41,340 bases of DNA, taken from an uncultured Acidobacteriota bacterium (GTDB taxonomy: Bacteria; Acidobacteriota; UBA6911; CAINFC01). The notes under the pieces are model-generated. The model was not told the DNA's origin. It saw nothing but the letters and a program-made list of their open reading frames with translations, and did not search any database. The position numbers and the translations under genes are program-made. The stretch spans positions 1-41,340 of the forward strand of contig CAINFC010000083.1 of NCBI GenBank assembly GCA_903847975.1, in the 5' to 3' direction. Below are positions 16,864 to 24,413 of this stretch, piece after piece. Each line of letters begins with the position of its first letter. The first letter of the stretch is position 1.

Positions 16864-17105
16864 TCGCAAAAAATCGTTCTTTCGTCCGGTTCTGCCGTCC
16901 CGATAGGGACTTGCTCCGTACGGAAGCCAACCCGGCAATGAATTGCCGCGCCATAATCTTGTCGTCCCTTACGGAACTTATGCCTCGGAACAACAGTCGT
17001 GTGCCGGCAAACGCAGGGCCTGACAAGGCAGGGCCGGAGTACAGCGGTACACACGCAAGTCCCGTAAGGGACGGCAGAACAAAATGATATTTCGACTTTT
17101 TGCGA
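16864..17105. repeat. 242-bp element with long imperfect terminal inverted repeats
   Basis: The outer arms are TCGCAAAAAATCG (16864-16876) and CGACTTTTTGCGA (17093-17105). The inner arms are TTCTGCCGTCCC and further (16890-16912) with its near-complement at 17057-17079. A small palindrome CGGCAATGAATTGCCG lies inside. There is no coding capacity, so it resembles a MITE or a long structured repeat. I found only one copy in the window. Confidence 0.65.
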
Positions 17106-17112
17106 GATTGAT

Positions 17113-17595
17113 TTATTTGGATGGGAGGCGTTCCGGCTTCTGGAATTCGGCACTCATCCGCTCGGGCAGGCGCCAGACGGCGTCTCCGGCACGGTTGGTA
17201 AAGTAGAGGCGGGATTCGGAAGGCGCCAACGTATGGCCGTCGGCCCAGAAAGCATAAAAATCCGGGTGAGCGTGGACCGGGCGGCGCGCATAGGTGTGGT
17301 TGAAGCGGCTGGCGCGGGTAAGCGGCCGGACCCTCACCCAGTGCGCCCCCTGATCGCGGCTGGACCAGAGCACCATCTCCCCGCCGGTGGTCCAGGGCTG
17401 AGGCCCGGGATCCGTCGGGGCGAATGGCCGTCGCTCCCATTCCCGGCCGGGCCAGCGCAGGGTGTACCAGGGGCGCATGCCTTGACGCGGTCCGGATTCC
17501 TTGCCGGATGCGGTCAGGAAAAGAATCACCCGCCGGCCCGCGGCATCGAAGTTCAGATCTTTGACATAGACCAGCTGCCGCTCGGAGAAGGAATC
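17113..17595 (-). pseudogene. Truncated duplicate of the BNR-family gene at 29792
   Basis: This nearly identical copy of the 3' third of the BNR gene (29792-30345) ends in the same ERLPxK residues. It lacks a start and the N-terminal two thirds. It also lacks 69 bases (23 codons) present in the parent between two short GGCG repeats, which removes the parent segment from about ASDHNYDHG to WQIV without shifting the frame. Homology stops at 17595, exactly where dispersed repeat copy D starts. The duplication looks fairly recent, given the few substitutions. It is not expected to make a functional protein. Confidence 0.85.
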
Positions 17596-17596
17596 A

Positions 17597-17733
17597 GGAT
17601 ACCCATTTCCTGAACCGCCACAGAATAATTGGGTGTCCCGGTTTCAGAAAGTTACATGCAAAAAGCGGATGGGAAGGAGGAAAGCCGATTCGATCCGCTG
17701 TGATCCGTAAAAATCCGCCGTTTCCGCGTAACC
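17597..17733. repeat. Dispersed 135-bp repeat, copy D
   Basis: A full-length but diverged copy, from GGATACCCATTTCCTGAAC to GTTTCCGCGTAACC. On its left it abuts the BNR pseudogene and on its right a wrecked GT-A-like gene, so it sits at a recombination junction. Confidence 0.85.
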
Positions 17734-17743
17734 GAAAAAAACA

Positions 17744-17965
17744 GCTATCGGATCCCCCGGCAGCTCCCGCCCGAGGGGCAGGTAGAAAAGGGCGGTATTG
17801 ACATAAGTCCGACCGCATTCGCCTGCCGGTCGTCCTGCACAGAAAAGCGGCCTGCGGCGCCGGGTTGCTCAGACAGTCCAGTAAGAATTCATCCGGCCGG
17901 AAGAGTGCAAATTCCCGGTCATTGCGCTGATGACGGCGGTTCCAGGCGACAAGCAGAGGTTTGTC
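17744..17965 (-). pseudogene. Remnant of a second GT-A-like gene (paralogue of 13586-15223)
   Basis: Two fragments are visible. The first (about 17835-17965) reads NDREFALFRPDEFLLDCL then PQAAFLC, matching DREYANFRPDEFILACL and QAAFL of the intact gene. The second (about 17744-17820) reads ECGRTYVNTALF then YLPLGRELPGDP, matching the intact gene up to ALF. The roughly 290 residues between them are missing and the join changes reading frame. Identity is moderate, so this was an older paralogue rather than a fresh copy. It lies about 160 bases downstream of the last radical SAM gene, on the same strand, and may once have ended that operon. The 160 bases between hold nothing I can support. Confidence 0.75.
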
Positions 17966-18124
17966 TGAGCGTAAGACTCACTTGGCCGCGCCCGGCCGTG
18001 CCGGCCCAACCGGCGCACCTTTTGCAACATCCCGGCATTTGTTTTGCGTTTCCGTAATGAATTCCGGTTCATAACCTGGAGAACAATTGGACCGATGAGG
18101 AAACCAAGAGCAAGCCGGCCAAGG

Positions 18125-19705
18125 TTACCAGGCGGGACGGCGCTCCCGGTCACCCTTTCGAAAAGGTCCGGCAGCAGGCGCGGGGGTTCGGGGGTATGCC
18201 AGGCAGAGTCCCTGGCATTTCCTCTCGCGGAAGAGCAGGCAGGAGCGGCATGCCGGCCGGCAGGGTTCCCCCAGCCGGGAGCGGATGGGAGGGCCGAAGC
18301 AGGCTCCCAATTCCCGGCGATCGGCGAAATCGAGGAGGGCCCTGCGGGGCGATTCCGTCCCCATGCAGGGAGTGACGCTTCCGTCCGGATGGACCAGCGC
18401 GTTCTGCGTGCCGTCGCTGCGGGCAATGCCGCAGGAATGAAAAAGGTCGTGATGCGGCAGCCAGCGCCTCCAGGACTGGAGGGGAAACAGGCAGAAGGGC
18501 AGCGGCTTGGCCAGGACCAGGCAGATGCCCCGGCTCGTGCATTCCTCAATCAACCCGGAAATCATCGGGCCGAAGCGACGGATGTCCCCGGGGGCCACGT
18601 AGCGGTTCCCGCATCCTTCTGCCGGAAACGGCAGGGCGAAGTGGAGCCGTGACACCCGGAAGGATTCGCAGGGTCGCAAGGCCTCCTCGCCGTAGTTGTC
18701 TTCCAGGGAATGGGCGTTGATCCGCAGTGCGACCGAGATCCCCTTTCCGGCAAGGCCCTCCAGGGTTCGCAGGAAGCGCTTCTTCTGATCCCCCCGGTAC
18801 GTTTCCCCCTCAGCCAGGTGCAGCCCCAGGTGTAGAATGGACTCCGGCTCCAGCGCCTCCAGGATTTTCTTTCCGAACAGTCCGTTGCTGTTGAAGTACA
18901 CTTTCAGGCCCTCTTCCCGGCACTGCCGCAGACAGGAAAGAAAATGAGGATACAACGTGGGCTCCCCTCCCAGGAAGCAGATCCGCCGGCTGCCGTCCCG
19001 CCGCATCCACTGCAGGATGAGCGAAAATATTTCCTCCGGCATGGATTCCCCCGCCCGGTGACGGTTGAAGCAATAGCTGCAGTGCAATTGACAGTCATAG
19101 GTGAGAGCCACCATGAGCTGCCGCGGATACTCGGCAGCCGCCCGGGCCTCGCACCTTTCCGCGAACCGCCGGCGATCCGTCGCCGATGCGCATTCCGCAA
19201 GCGCCGCAAGGATCCGGCTGCCGTTTTCATGAAAACGGCCCAGGGAATCGAGCAGCCTCTCCGTGGCCCCCGGAACGGCAGCCGCCAGCGGCCAGAAGGT
19301 TTTCAACTCCCCGAGAAAGGACTCGTTGGCTTCGGCGAGACAGGCGCCGGGGCCCTCCGCTGCGAAGTGTCGCTCCTCCGGCGGACCCCAGGAGGGCATC
19401 CGGGGCAAAATCAGAAATTCCTGAATGACCCGGTCGGCCGCCTCCCGCACGGCGGCCTCCGGATCGGCCAGCAGCGGAGTCCAATATCGCAGCTGCCAGG
19501 GGTGGCGCAGGGGCGGCAGCCGATTCAGGAAGCGCAGCCGGTCGGCCAGGGGAGCCATGGGCAGGTTCCGGAAAAGGGCCGGATAAAACTCGGCGGGAAC
19601 CTCCCCGGAAACAAACCGGTACAGCAGGAGGCGGTCGTCCGCCCTGCCGGTATCCAGCAGCCGCCGGATTTCACGCCGGGAAGGCTGCCCATGCGGCGGT
19701 GCCAT
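18125..19705 (-). CDS. Radical SAM enzyme with SPASM-like C-terminus and N-terminal extension
   Basis: The 526-residue protein is last in the RiPP-like operon. Residues 1-195 are a helical extension with no domain I recognise. The radical SAM core starts with CxxxCxxC at Cys205, 209 and 212 (CQLHCSYC), which binds the 4Fe-4S cluster that cleaves S-adenosylmethionine, followed by FLGGEPTLYP. The C-terminal part has SPASM-type cysteines (CGIARSDG, TPCMG, CRPACRSC, KCQGLC) for extra clusters, a hallmark of peptide-modifying enzymes. The start at 19705 overlaps the upstream gene by 35 bases and has a GAGG ribosome site. It probably modifies the Cys/Tyr-rich peptide; the reaction is unknown. Confidence 0.87.
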   Translation of the reverse strand: MAPPHGQPSRREIRRLLDTGRADDRLLLYRFVSGEVPAEFYPALFRNLPMAPLADRLRFLNRLPPLRHPWQLRYWTPLLADPEAAVREAADRVIQEFLILPRMPSWGPPEERHFAAEGPGACLAEANESFLGELKTFWPLAAAVPGATERLLDSLGRFHENGSRILAALAECASATDRRRFAERCEARAAAEYPRQLMVALTYDCQLHCSYCFNRHRAGESMPEEIFSLILQWMRRDGSRRICFLGGEPTLYPHFLSCLRQCREEGLKVYFNSNGLFGKKILEALEPESILHLGLHLAEGETYRGDQKKRFLRTLEGLAGKGISVALRINAHSLEDNYGEEALRPCESFRVSRLHFALPFPAEGCGNRYVAPGDIRRFGPMISGLIEECTSRGICLVLAKPLPFCLFPLQSWRRWLPHHDLFHSCGIARSDGTQNALVHPDGSVTPCMGTESPRRALLDFADRRELGACFGPPIRSRLGEPCRPACRSCLLFRERKCQGLCLAYPRTPAPAAGPFRKGDRERRPAW

Positions 19706-20954
19706 GAAACCTCATGTAATTGCGGGCAAAGGATTCGCTTTTGGCGATATCCGCAAAGGAATAAGTGGGATGGGACAGGATCTCGTAGGGGGGCGTGTCC
19801 CGGTACTCCAACCCGAGCTTCCGGGCCTCGCGGCGCAGGGGAGTGCCGTCCAACACACAAAGCCGGTTCAGGAAGATTTTCGCTTCCCCCAGCGATTCCG
19901 CAAAGCAGATCCCTTTCATGAACTCCGCGTAATCGTCTTCCGGCAACCCGTAAATCAGGTACAGGTTGATTCTCCGCCCCAGGGAACGCAGCCGCTCGAA
20001 CCCGGCGGCAAAGGCTTCCCGGTGGAAAGGCCGCCGGATGGCCCGGTTGGCCGCCGGATTGACGGTCTGCAGCCCGACGTCGAAAACCTGGTAGCAGTCG
20101 AACAGCGGCCGGTTGCCGTCCTGAACCCGTTCCGCATCGATCTCCACCGAAACCCGGAAGCAACTTCTGCGCCTTTCCTCCGACAGAATCCGGTGCAGGG
20201 ACGCCAGCCGCTGCGGATCGTTGCCGGCCAGCACGGGATCCAGCAGGTGTACGTAATCATGCCCCTGCAACAGGGCCCAGCGGATTTCGGCCGCCACTCT
20301 CTCCGTGGAAAAAAACCGGGGGCGTCCGGCGCGCAGGGCCTCGAAGCAGAAGGCGCAGTTTCCGGGACACCCGCGGGCATGCTCGATCATCACTCCCAGC
20401 GGGCTTCCCGGCGGAATGGAAACGGCATTCTCCAGGTAGGGCGACGGCAGCTGATCCAGGTTCCCGATTTCGGCGGCCGGCGGGTTGCTGTGCCAGGAAT
20501 CCCCGCACCGGTACTGGATGCCCGGGATATCCTTCAGGGACAGAAAATCGTCTCCCGTCATGGACAGCAGGATCCGGCGGAAGGTTTCCTCTCCTTCCCC
20601 GTCGGCCACGATGTCCAGGAACGGGTACTGCTCCAGGTAGGAGAGGGTGGAGTGGGTGACCTCCTGCCCGCCGAAGAGCAGCCGGCTGGCCGGCAGGAGC
20701 TTCTTCAGTGCCCGGGCCAGGCCCAGCGACTTGGTGATGTTCCAGACATAGCAGGAAAAGGCGATCAGCTCCGGCTGAAGCCGGACCAGGTTGCCGAGGA
20801 TATCGCTGTCGGCGGTCCGCAGGTCGTATTCCGCCGTGAAAATCCGGCACTGGCGCAGCAGAGCTTTGTCCCGGGCGGCATACAGCCGCAGGGAGTGAAT
20901 CGCCAGGTTGTAATATCCCGGGGTGTTGAGAGCCACCAGGACCGCCCGTTTCAT
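19671..20954 (-). CDS. B12-binding-type radical SAM protein (second of two)
   Basis: The 427-residue protein has an N-terminal cobalamin-binding-like region (about 1-130) with LLFGGQEVT and the typical IVADGEGEETF. The radical SAM motif CPGNCAFC (Cys196, 200, 203) follows, then a barrel with VGLQTVNPAANRAIRRPF and LYLIYGLPEDD. Members of this class often methylate unreactive carbons, but some do other chemistry, and the DxHxxG lower-ligand motif is not evident. The start is taken at 20954, where ATGA overlaps the upstream stop and GGGAGG lies nine bases away; an ATG at 20960 is possible. There is a 35-base overlap with the next gene. It is probably part of the peptide-maturing set. Confidence 0.87.
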   Translation of the reverse strand: MKRAVLVALNTPGYYNLAIHSLRLYAARDKALLRQCRIFTAEYDLRTADSDILGNLVRLQPELIAFSCYVWNITKSLGLARALKKLLPASRLLFGGQEVTHSTLSYLEQYPFLDIVADGEGEETFRRILLSMTGDDFLSLKDIPGIQYRCGDSWHSNPPAAEIGNLDQLPSPYLENAVSIPPGSPLGVMIEHARGCPGNCAFCFEALRAGRPRFFSTERVAAEIRWALLQGHDYVHLLDPVLAGNDPQRLASLHRILSEERRRSCFRVSVEIDAERVQDGNRPLFDCYQVFDVGLQTVNPAANRAIRRPFHREAFAAGFERLRSLGRRINLYLIYGLPEDDYAEFMKGICFAESLGEAKIFLNRLCVLDGTPLRREARKLGLEYRDTPPYEILSHPTYSFADIAKSESFARNYMRFHGTAAWAAFPA

Positions 20955-21943
20955 CGGCATGCGCCTCCCGCCGCCTTCCCGGACCGGAGCCCGGCACCGG
21001 CGGACGCCAGTTTATGGGAAACGCAGCCTCCGGGGCACTGCCTCCGGTGCAGAAACCGGCAGCGGCCGCATCGGGGAAAGATCCCCGACGACGCATAGCT
21101 TCCCAGAAACCTGCCGTAGTGATCCATCACTTCGCCGAGGGTGGAGAAGTCGGTCAGCCGGCGATTTTGAATCGACGAGAGCGGGAAGCAGGACCAGGTG
21201 TTGAGGTCGGGATCGATGTCGATGGTCGGACCGCAGGAAAACTTCAGGTCGGCATGGGCCGCGACCAGGCGTCCCATCTCCGCGGTCCGGAACATGCAAG
21301 GCACGAAGCCGCAGTCGAAATTGAGGCGGATATCGTTCCGATCGGCTTCCGCCGCAAAAGCCGCCAGCCTTTTTCCGACGCTCCGGTATTTTTCCGGGGA
21401 AAGGAATTCGTTATCCCCGCCGTGCACCGGCTGGGCAAGGCCGATGCGCACGGCACGGTTGAACCGGAAACGGTCGATCATGCGAAAGAGGAAGGAGAGG
21501 TCGAAGTCCTCCCGGTAGATATTGAAGCCCGGCCAGATATTGGGACCCAGGTTTTCGAAGACCGTCTCCAGCTGCTGCCGCTGGGCCGGAGGCGTATCCC
21601 CCGGCTCGTTGATATTCAGGATCACCGCCAGGTTGTTCCGGAAGATGTACCGGCAGACGGAGGCATCCATCAGCCCGTTGGAAAAGATCCGAACCGTCAT
21701 TCCGCGGGAAAGGGCATGGTCGGCGATTTCCCGGAAACGGGGATGCAGCGTCGGCTCTCCGCCCAGGAGCGAATAAACCTCATGGCCGGACCGCTTCAGG
21801 AAATCGACGACATAGGCCGCGTTTTCCAGGCTGATTTCCTTTTTGGCGGTCCGGCGCCCGGAACCGTTCTTTCGGATCTTTCCTCGCGCGAAGCAATAGG
21901 GACAGGAACGGTTGCAGTAGCCGGTGATCAGCAGGTTCGGCAT
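20951..21943 (-). CDS. Compact radical SAM protein with extra C-terminal cysteines
   Basis: The 330-residue protein puts the radical SAM motif at its very start (CNRSCPYC; Cys10, 14, 17). SLLGGEPTLHP follows, then a C-terminal half rich in cysteine: CGFVPCMF, SCGPTID, SCFPL, CGRCRF and QCPGGC. This resembles SPASM or twitch auxiliary-cluster regions of peptide-modifying enzymes. It starts four bases after the stop of the small PqqD-like gene, a pairing typical of RiPP systems, where PqqD delivers the leader peptide to its partner. The start at 21943 places the cluster motif at the usual distance; longer in-frame extensions run into the PqqD-like gene. Confidence 0.87.
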   Translation of the reverse strand: MPNLLITGYCNRSCPYCFARGKIRKNGSGRRTAKKEISLENAAYVVDFLKRSGHEVYSLLGGEPTLHPRFREIADHALSRGMTVRIFSNGLMDASVCRYIFRNNLAVILNINEPGDTPPAQRQQLETVFENLGPNIWPGFNIYREDFDLSFLFRMIDRFRFNRAVRIGLAQPVHGGDNEFLSPEKYRSVGKRLAAFAAEADRNDIRLNFDCGFVPCMFRTAEMGRLVAAHADLKFSCGPTIDIDPDLNTWSCFPLSSIQNRRLTDFSTLGEVMDHYGRFLGSYASSGIFPRCGRCRFLHRRQCPGGCVSHKLASAGAGLRSGKAAGGACR

Positions 21944-21947
21944 GGAC

Positions 21948-22229
21948 TCACTCGCCCTCTTTTTCCCGGACGATGATCCGCTCGGCTTCCAGCCCGGCCA
22001 GAAAGGCTTCCACATCGCGCTCCGCCCGATCCCGGCTCACGGCGTATTCCCTCATAATGGCCCGGATGGTGTGCTCCATCGGCCTTCCCTGCACCATTCC
22101 CATCCAGACTTTGCCCCCCAGCTCGTTAAACAGGTAGTGGTTTCCGCCGGCCGGATCCAGCACCACGATCCGCCGGTCGAGTTTACGCCAGGAGAGCTGC
22201 GGTTTCAATCCTATCGCCATCGGCTTCAT
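21948..22229 (-). CDS. PqqD-family peptide-recognition protein, 93 residues
   Basis: The sequence (MKPMAIGLKPQLSWRKLD, then IVVLDPAGGNHYLFNELGGKVWMGMVQG and a helical end RDVEAFLAGLEAERII) fits the PqqD fold: three strands and a helix bundle that bind RiPP leader peptides. The length is normal for free-standing PqqD. GAGG lies five bases before the ATG at 22229. It overlaps the end of the upstream B12-type gene by 47 bases and is followed at four bases by a radical SAM gene. In known pathways such a protein binds the precursor leader and presents the core to the enzyme; here the precursor is presumably the peptide encoded at 24414-24779. Confidence 0.82.
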   Translation of the reverse strand: MKPMAIGLKPQLSWRKLDRRIVVLDPAGGNHYLFNELGGKVWMGMVQGRPMEHTIRAIMREYAVSRDRAERDVEAFLAGLEAERIIVREKEGE

Positions 22230-23856
22230 AAGCACCTCTTCCGGACTCCTCTTTCTGATTAAGAAAACGGGCCAGGTCCACGGCAGCCGTTTCCCCGTCT
22301 TCCTCCGCCCCGCCGGGCCATTGCGCCCGGAGGTGCCGCCGGAAAGCGCGCAGGCACCGGTCCAGGGCCCGATCGTCGTAAAAGGGCCGACGGTATTCGT
22401 CCAGGCGGAAGGCCGGTTCCACAAAGTCGTGCAGTTCGGCAAAGAACTTCACCAGGCGCAGCTTCGGATGCCCGATGATAAACCGGACCAGCCATCCGCA
22501 CCGGCAGACCATGGGCAATAGCCGGTAGACCTTTTCCACCCAGGCATAATCGTAGAAAGGATTCCTCACAAAATGAAAATGGGAAAAAAGCTCCGGATCC
22601 TGCCGGATGCGGGAAAGGAGAGCCGGCGACTGGAAGGGCAGGTCCTTGTGGACCAGGAAAGGGCTCGGCTGCAGGCCGGAGGAATGCTTTTCATATGCTT
22701 CCGTTCCGTACTCCGGCTGAAAGGCATTGACCACCAGCCCGACTCCGCGGTAAAAGAGAGCCAGCAGCAGCAGGAATTCCACAGTCTTTTCCAGGTCCTC
22801 GGCGGTTTCCGAAGGATACCCCAGAATAAAGGCAACGGTCGGCGCCATCCCGAGCTGCAGCGCATACTTCAGGATTTTCAGCGCCCGGCCGGGATGGATC
22901 GGCTTGCGAAACTCTTTTTGCATCCGCAGGGAGCGGCTTTCCATTCCGAAGAAGAGATAGCGACAGCCGGCAGAGGCCATTTCCCTCAGCAGCCCCGGAG
23001 TCACTTCATCCAGTCTCGCATCGCAGCCCCAGGCGAAAGAGAGCTGCCGGTCGGAAATTTCCCGGCAGAGATCGCGGACCCATGGGCGGTTCCAGGAAAA
23101 CAGGTCGTGCACGAAATGGACATGCCGTATTCCGGTCTGCTCCAGGGAAGAACCGACCTCCTCCAGGACCCGGCCGACCGATTTCTGCCGGAAGCGGCGG
23201 CCCCAGACTTTCGCCGTGGCGCAATAAGCGCAGCGATGGGGGCATCCCCTCCCTGTCTCGATCGAAAGCCCCATCTGCCGCGCCGCTCGCCGGTAGGCAG
23301 CCAGATCGATCAGGCTGTAATCGGGTCGGGGAGAGCGGTCCAGGTCGTCCATCATCTTCCGCTCGGGGTTGACCTCCACCTCTCCTCCCGCGCCGCGCCA
23401 GCTGAGGCCGGCCACTCCCCGCGGATCGCCGCCCCGAGCGATCAGCTCGCGTAGAGTCTCCTCCCCCTCTCCCCGGCAAACCATGTCGACGCAGGGACAG
23501 CGCTGCAGCAGCAGATGGTGAAGCAGCGTGGCCTGCGGCCCACCCAGCAGGATCGCGGCCCGCGGATGGTCGGCCCGGCAGCGCCCGGCGATTTCCAGCG
23601 CCACGGGCAGGGAAGAGCTGAGGCAGGAAATGCCGATCAGGTCCGGCCTGCTCCGGCCGATGCGCGAGGACGCCGCATCAAAGAAGGAGTCGCACAAGGG
23701 AAAATGCGGATCGTATTTGGTGAGCAGGTTGAAGTCCACAACCTCCGCGACGCTGCCTGTCTCCCTGGTCGCGGCGCCCAGCAGGAGCAGGGCCAGCGGC
23801 AGATCCAGGGTACCAAAGTGCGGATTGACGGGCGGATGGACGAGACATACTTTCAC
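22183..23856 (-). CDS. B12-binding-type radical SAM protein (first of two)
   Basis: The 557-residue protein has an N-terminal cobalamin-binding-like domain (about 1-150: LLGGPQATLLHHLLL and CRGEGEETL). The radical SAM motif CPHRCAYC (Cys205, 209, 212) follows, then AWGCDARLDEVTPGLL, FFGMESRS and FILGYPSETAEDLEKT, all typical of the class. The C-terminal 150 residues resemble the variable tail seen in this group. Translation starts at a GTG (23856) with GGAAGG upstream; no nearby ATG is suitable. It starts 13 bases after the Tat-PqqD gene and overlaps the small PqqD gene at its end. A methylation or other C-H chemistry on the peptide is a fair inference but not shown. Confidence 0.88.
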   Translation of the reverse strand: MKVCLVHPPVNPHFGTLDLPLALLLLGAATRETGSVAEVVDFNLLTKYDPHFPLCDSFFDAASSRIGRSRPDLIGISCLSSSLPVALEIAGRCRADHPRAAILLGGPQATLLHHLLLQRCPCVDMVCRGEGEETLRELIARGGDPRGVAGLSWRGAGGEVEVNPERKMMDDLDRSPRPDYSLIDLAAYRRAARQMGLSIETGRGCPHRCAYCATAKVWGRRFRQKSVGRVLEEVGSSLEQTGIRHVHFVHDLFSWNRPWVRDLCREISDRQLSFAWGCDARLDEVTPGLLREMASAGCRYLFFGMESRSLRMQKEFRKPIHPGRALKILKYALQLGMAPTVAFILGYPSETAEDLEKTVEFLLLLALFYRGVGLVVNAFQPEYGTEAYEKHSSGLQPSPFLVHKDLPFQSPALLSRIRQDPELFSHFHFVRNPFYDYAWVEKVYRLLPMVCRCGWLVRFIIGHPKLRLVKFFAELHDFVEPAFRLDEYRRPFYDDRALDRCLRAFRRHLRAQWPGGAEEDGETAAVDLARFLNQKEESGRGAYEADGDRIETAALLA

Positions 23857-23869
23857 GGCGCCTTCCGGT

Positions 23870-24310
23870 TCAACGAAGCCCGGGCAGGGCTTGGGGGACG
23901 GCCTTTTCCATGGAGATGCGCTGACTGTAACCGGTGAGCTGCAGAAATCCCTGACGCCGCATCCGGGTCAGGAAAAGGTCCACGTCCGCCGCGGCCTCGC
24001 CGGCTTCGAGCCCGTACTCTTCCGCCAGGAGTACCGACAGCTGGTCGGTGCAGGTTTTTCCGTCCAGGCGCCTCCAGAGCAACAGCCCCGTTTCGTTCAG
24101 GCGGATCTGACGGTTTGCGGAGACCAGAATCACCGAGTCTCCGTCGGAAACCTCGCGGATTCCCGCGGCCTTTCGGGGGATGGGAAAATCATCCACCGCC
24201 ACCACCCGGCCGGCCGGCCGGCTCTCCTGGCCCAATCCCGGAAATCCCACGCCGGGCAAAGCGCCCAGGGCCATCCCGAGAGAGGCCCGGATGAAATGTC
24301 TTCTCTGCAT
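23870..24310 (-). CDS. PqqD-like domain behind a predicted Tat signal
   Basis: The 146-residue protein begins MQRRHFIRASLGMALGALP, a good twin-arginine signal (RRHFIRA followed by a hydrophobic, Gly/Ala-rich run). Residues about 50-130 form a PqqD-like domain: GDSVILVSANRQIRLNETG then LLWRRLDGKTCTDQLSVLL and a C-terminal helix with FLTRMRRQGFLQL. PqqD proteins normally work in the cytoplasm, so an exported one is odd. GGAG lies 12-13 bases before the ATG at 24310. In-frame GTG codons near residue 36 could give a cytoplasmic form but lack a ribosome site. It lies 103 bases after the precursor gene, with a hairpin between. Confidence 0.75.
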   Translation of the reverse strand: MQRRHFIRASLGMALGALPGVGFPGLGQESRPAGRVVAVDDFPIPRKAAGIREVSDGDSVILVSANRQIRLNETGLLLWRRLDGKTCTDQLSVLLAEEYGLEAGEAAADVDLFLTRMRRQGFLQLTGYSQRISMEKAVPQALPGLR

Positions 24311-24352
24311 GGCTTTCTCCCGCTCCTTTCCAAAGATGCCTCCCGGCAATAA

Positions 24353-24370
24353 CCGGAAGCCCCCTTCCGG
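24353..24370 (-). terminator. Hairpin downstream of the precursor gene
   Basis: A perfect 7-bp stem (CCGGAAG/CTTCCGG) with a four-base loop lies in the 103-base gap after the precursor stop; a G-U and an A-U pair can extend it. On the minus strand it is followed by TTATTG, not a T-run. A partial terminator or an mRNA-stabilising hairpin that raises precursor levels over the enzymes is more likely than full termination. Confidence 0.45.
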
Positions 24371-24413
24371 CTCCTCCGGCGGCAAGCCTGCGCCGCCGCG
24401 CGGTCCGCCCTTC

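Noticed and set aside
16569-17105. CRISPR array or small genes in the palindrome-rich region
   Set aside because: There are no regularly spaced direct repeats with unique spacers, and the open frames follow the palindromes rather than any protein family.
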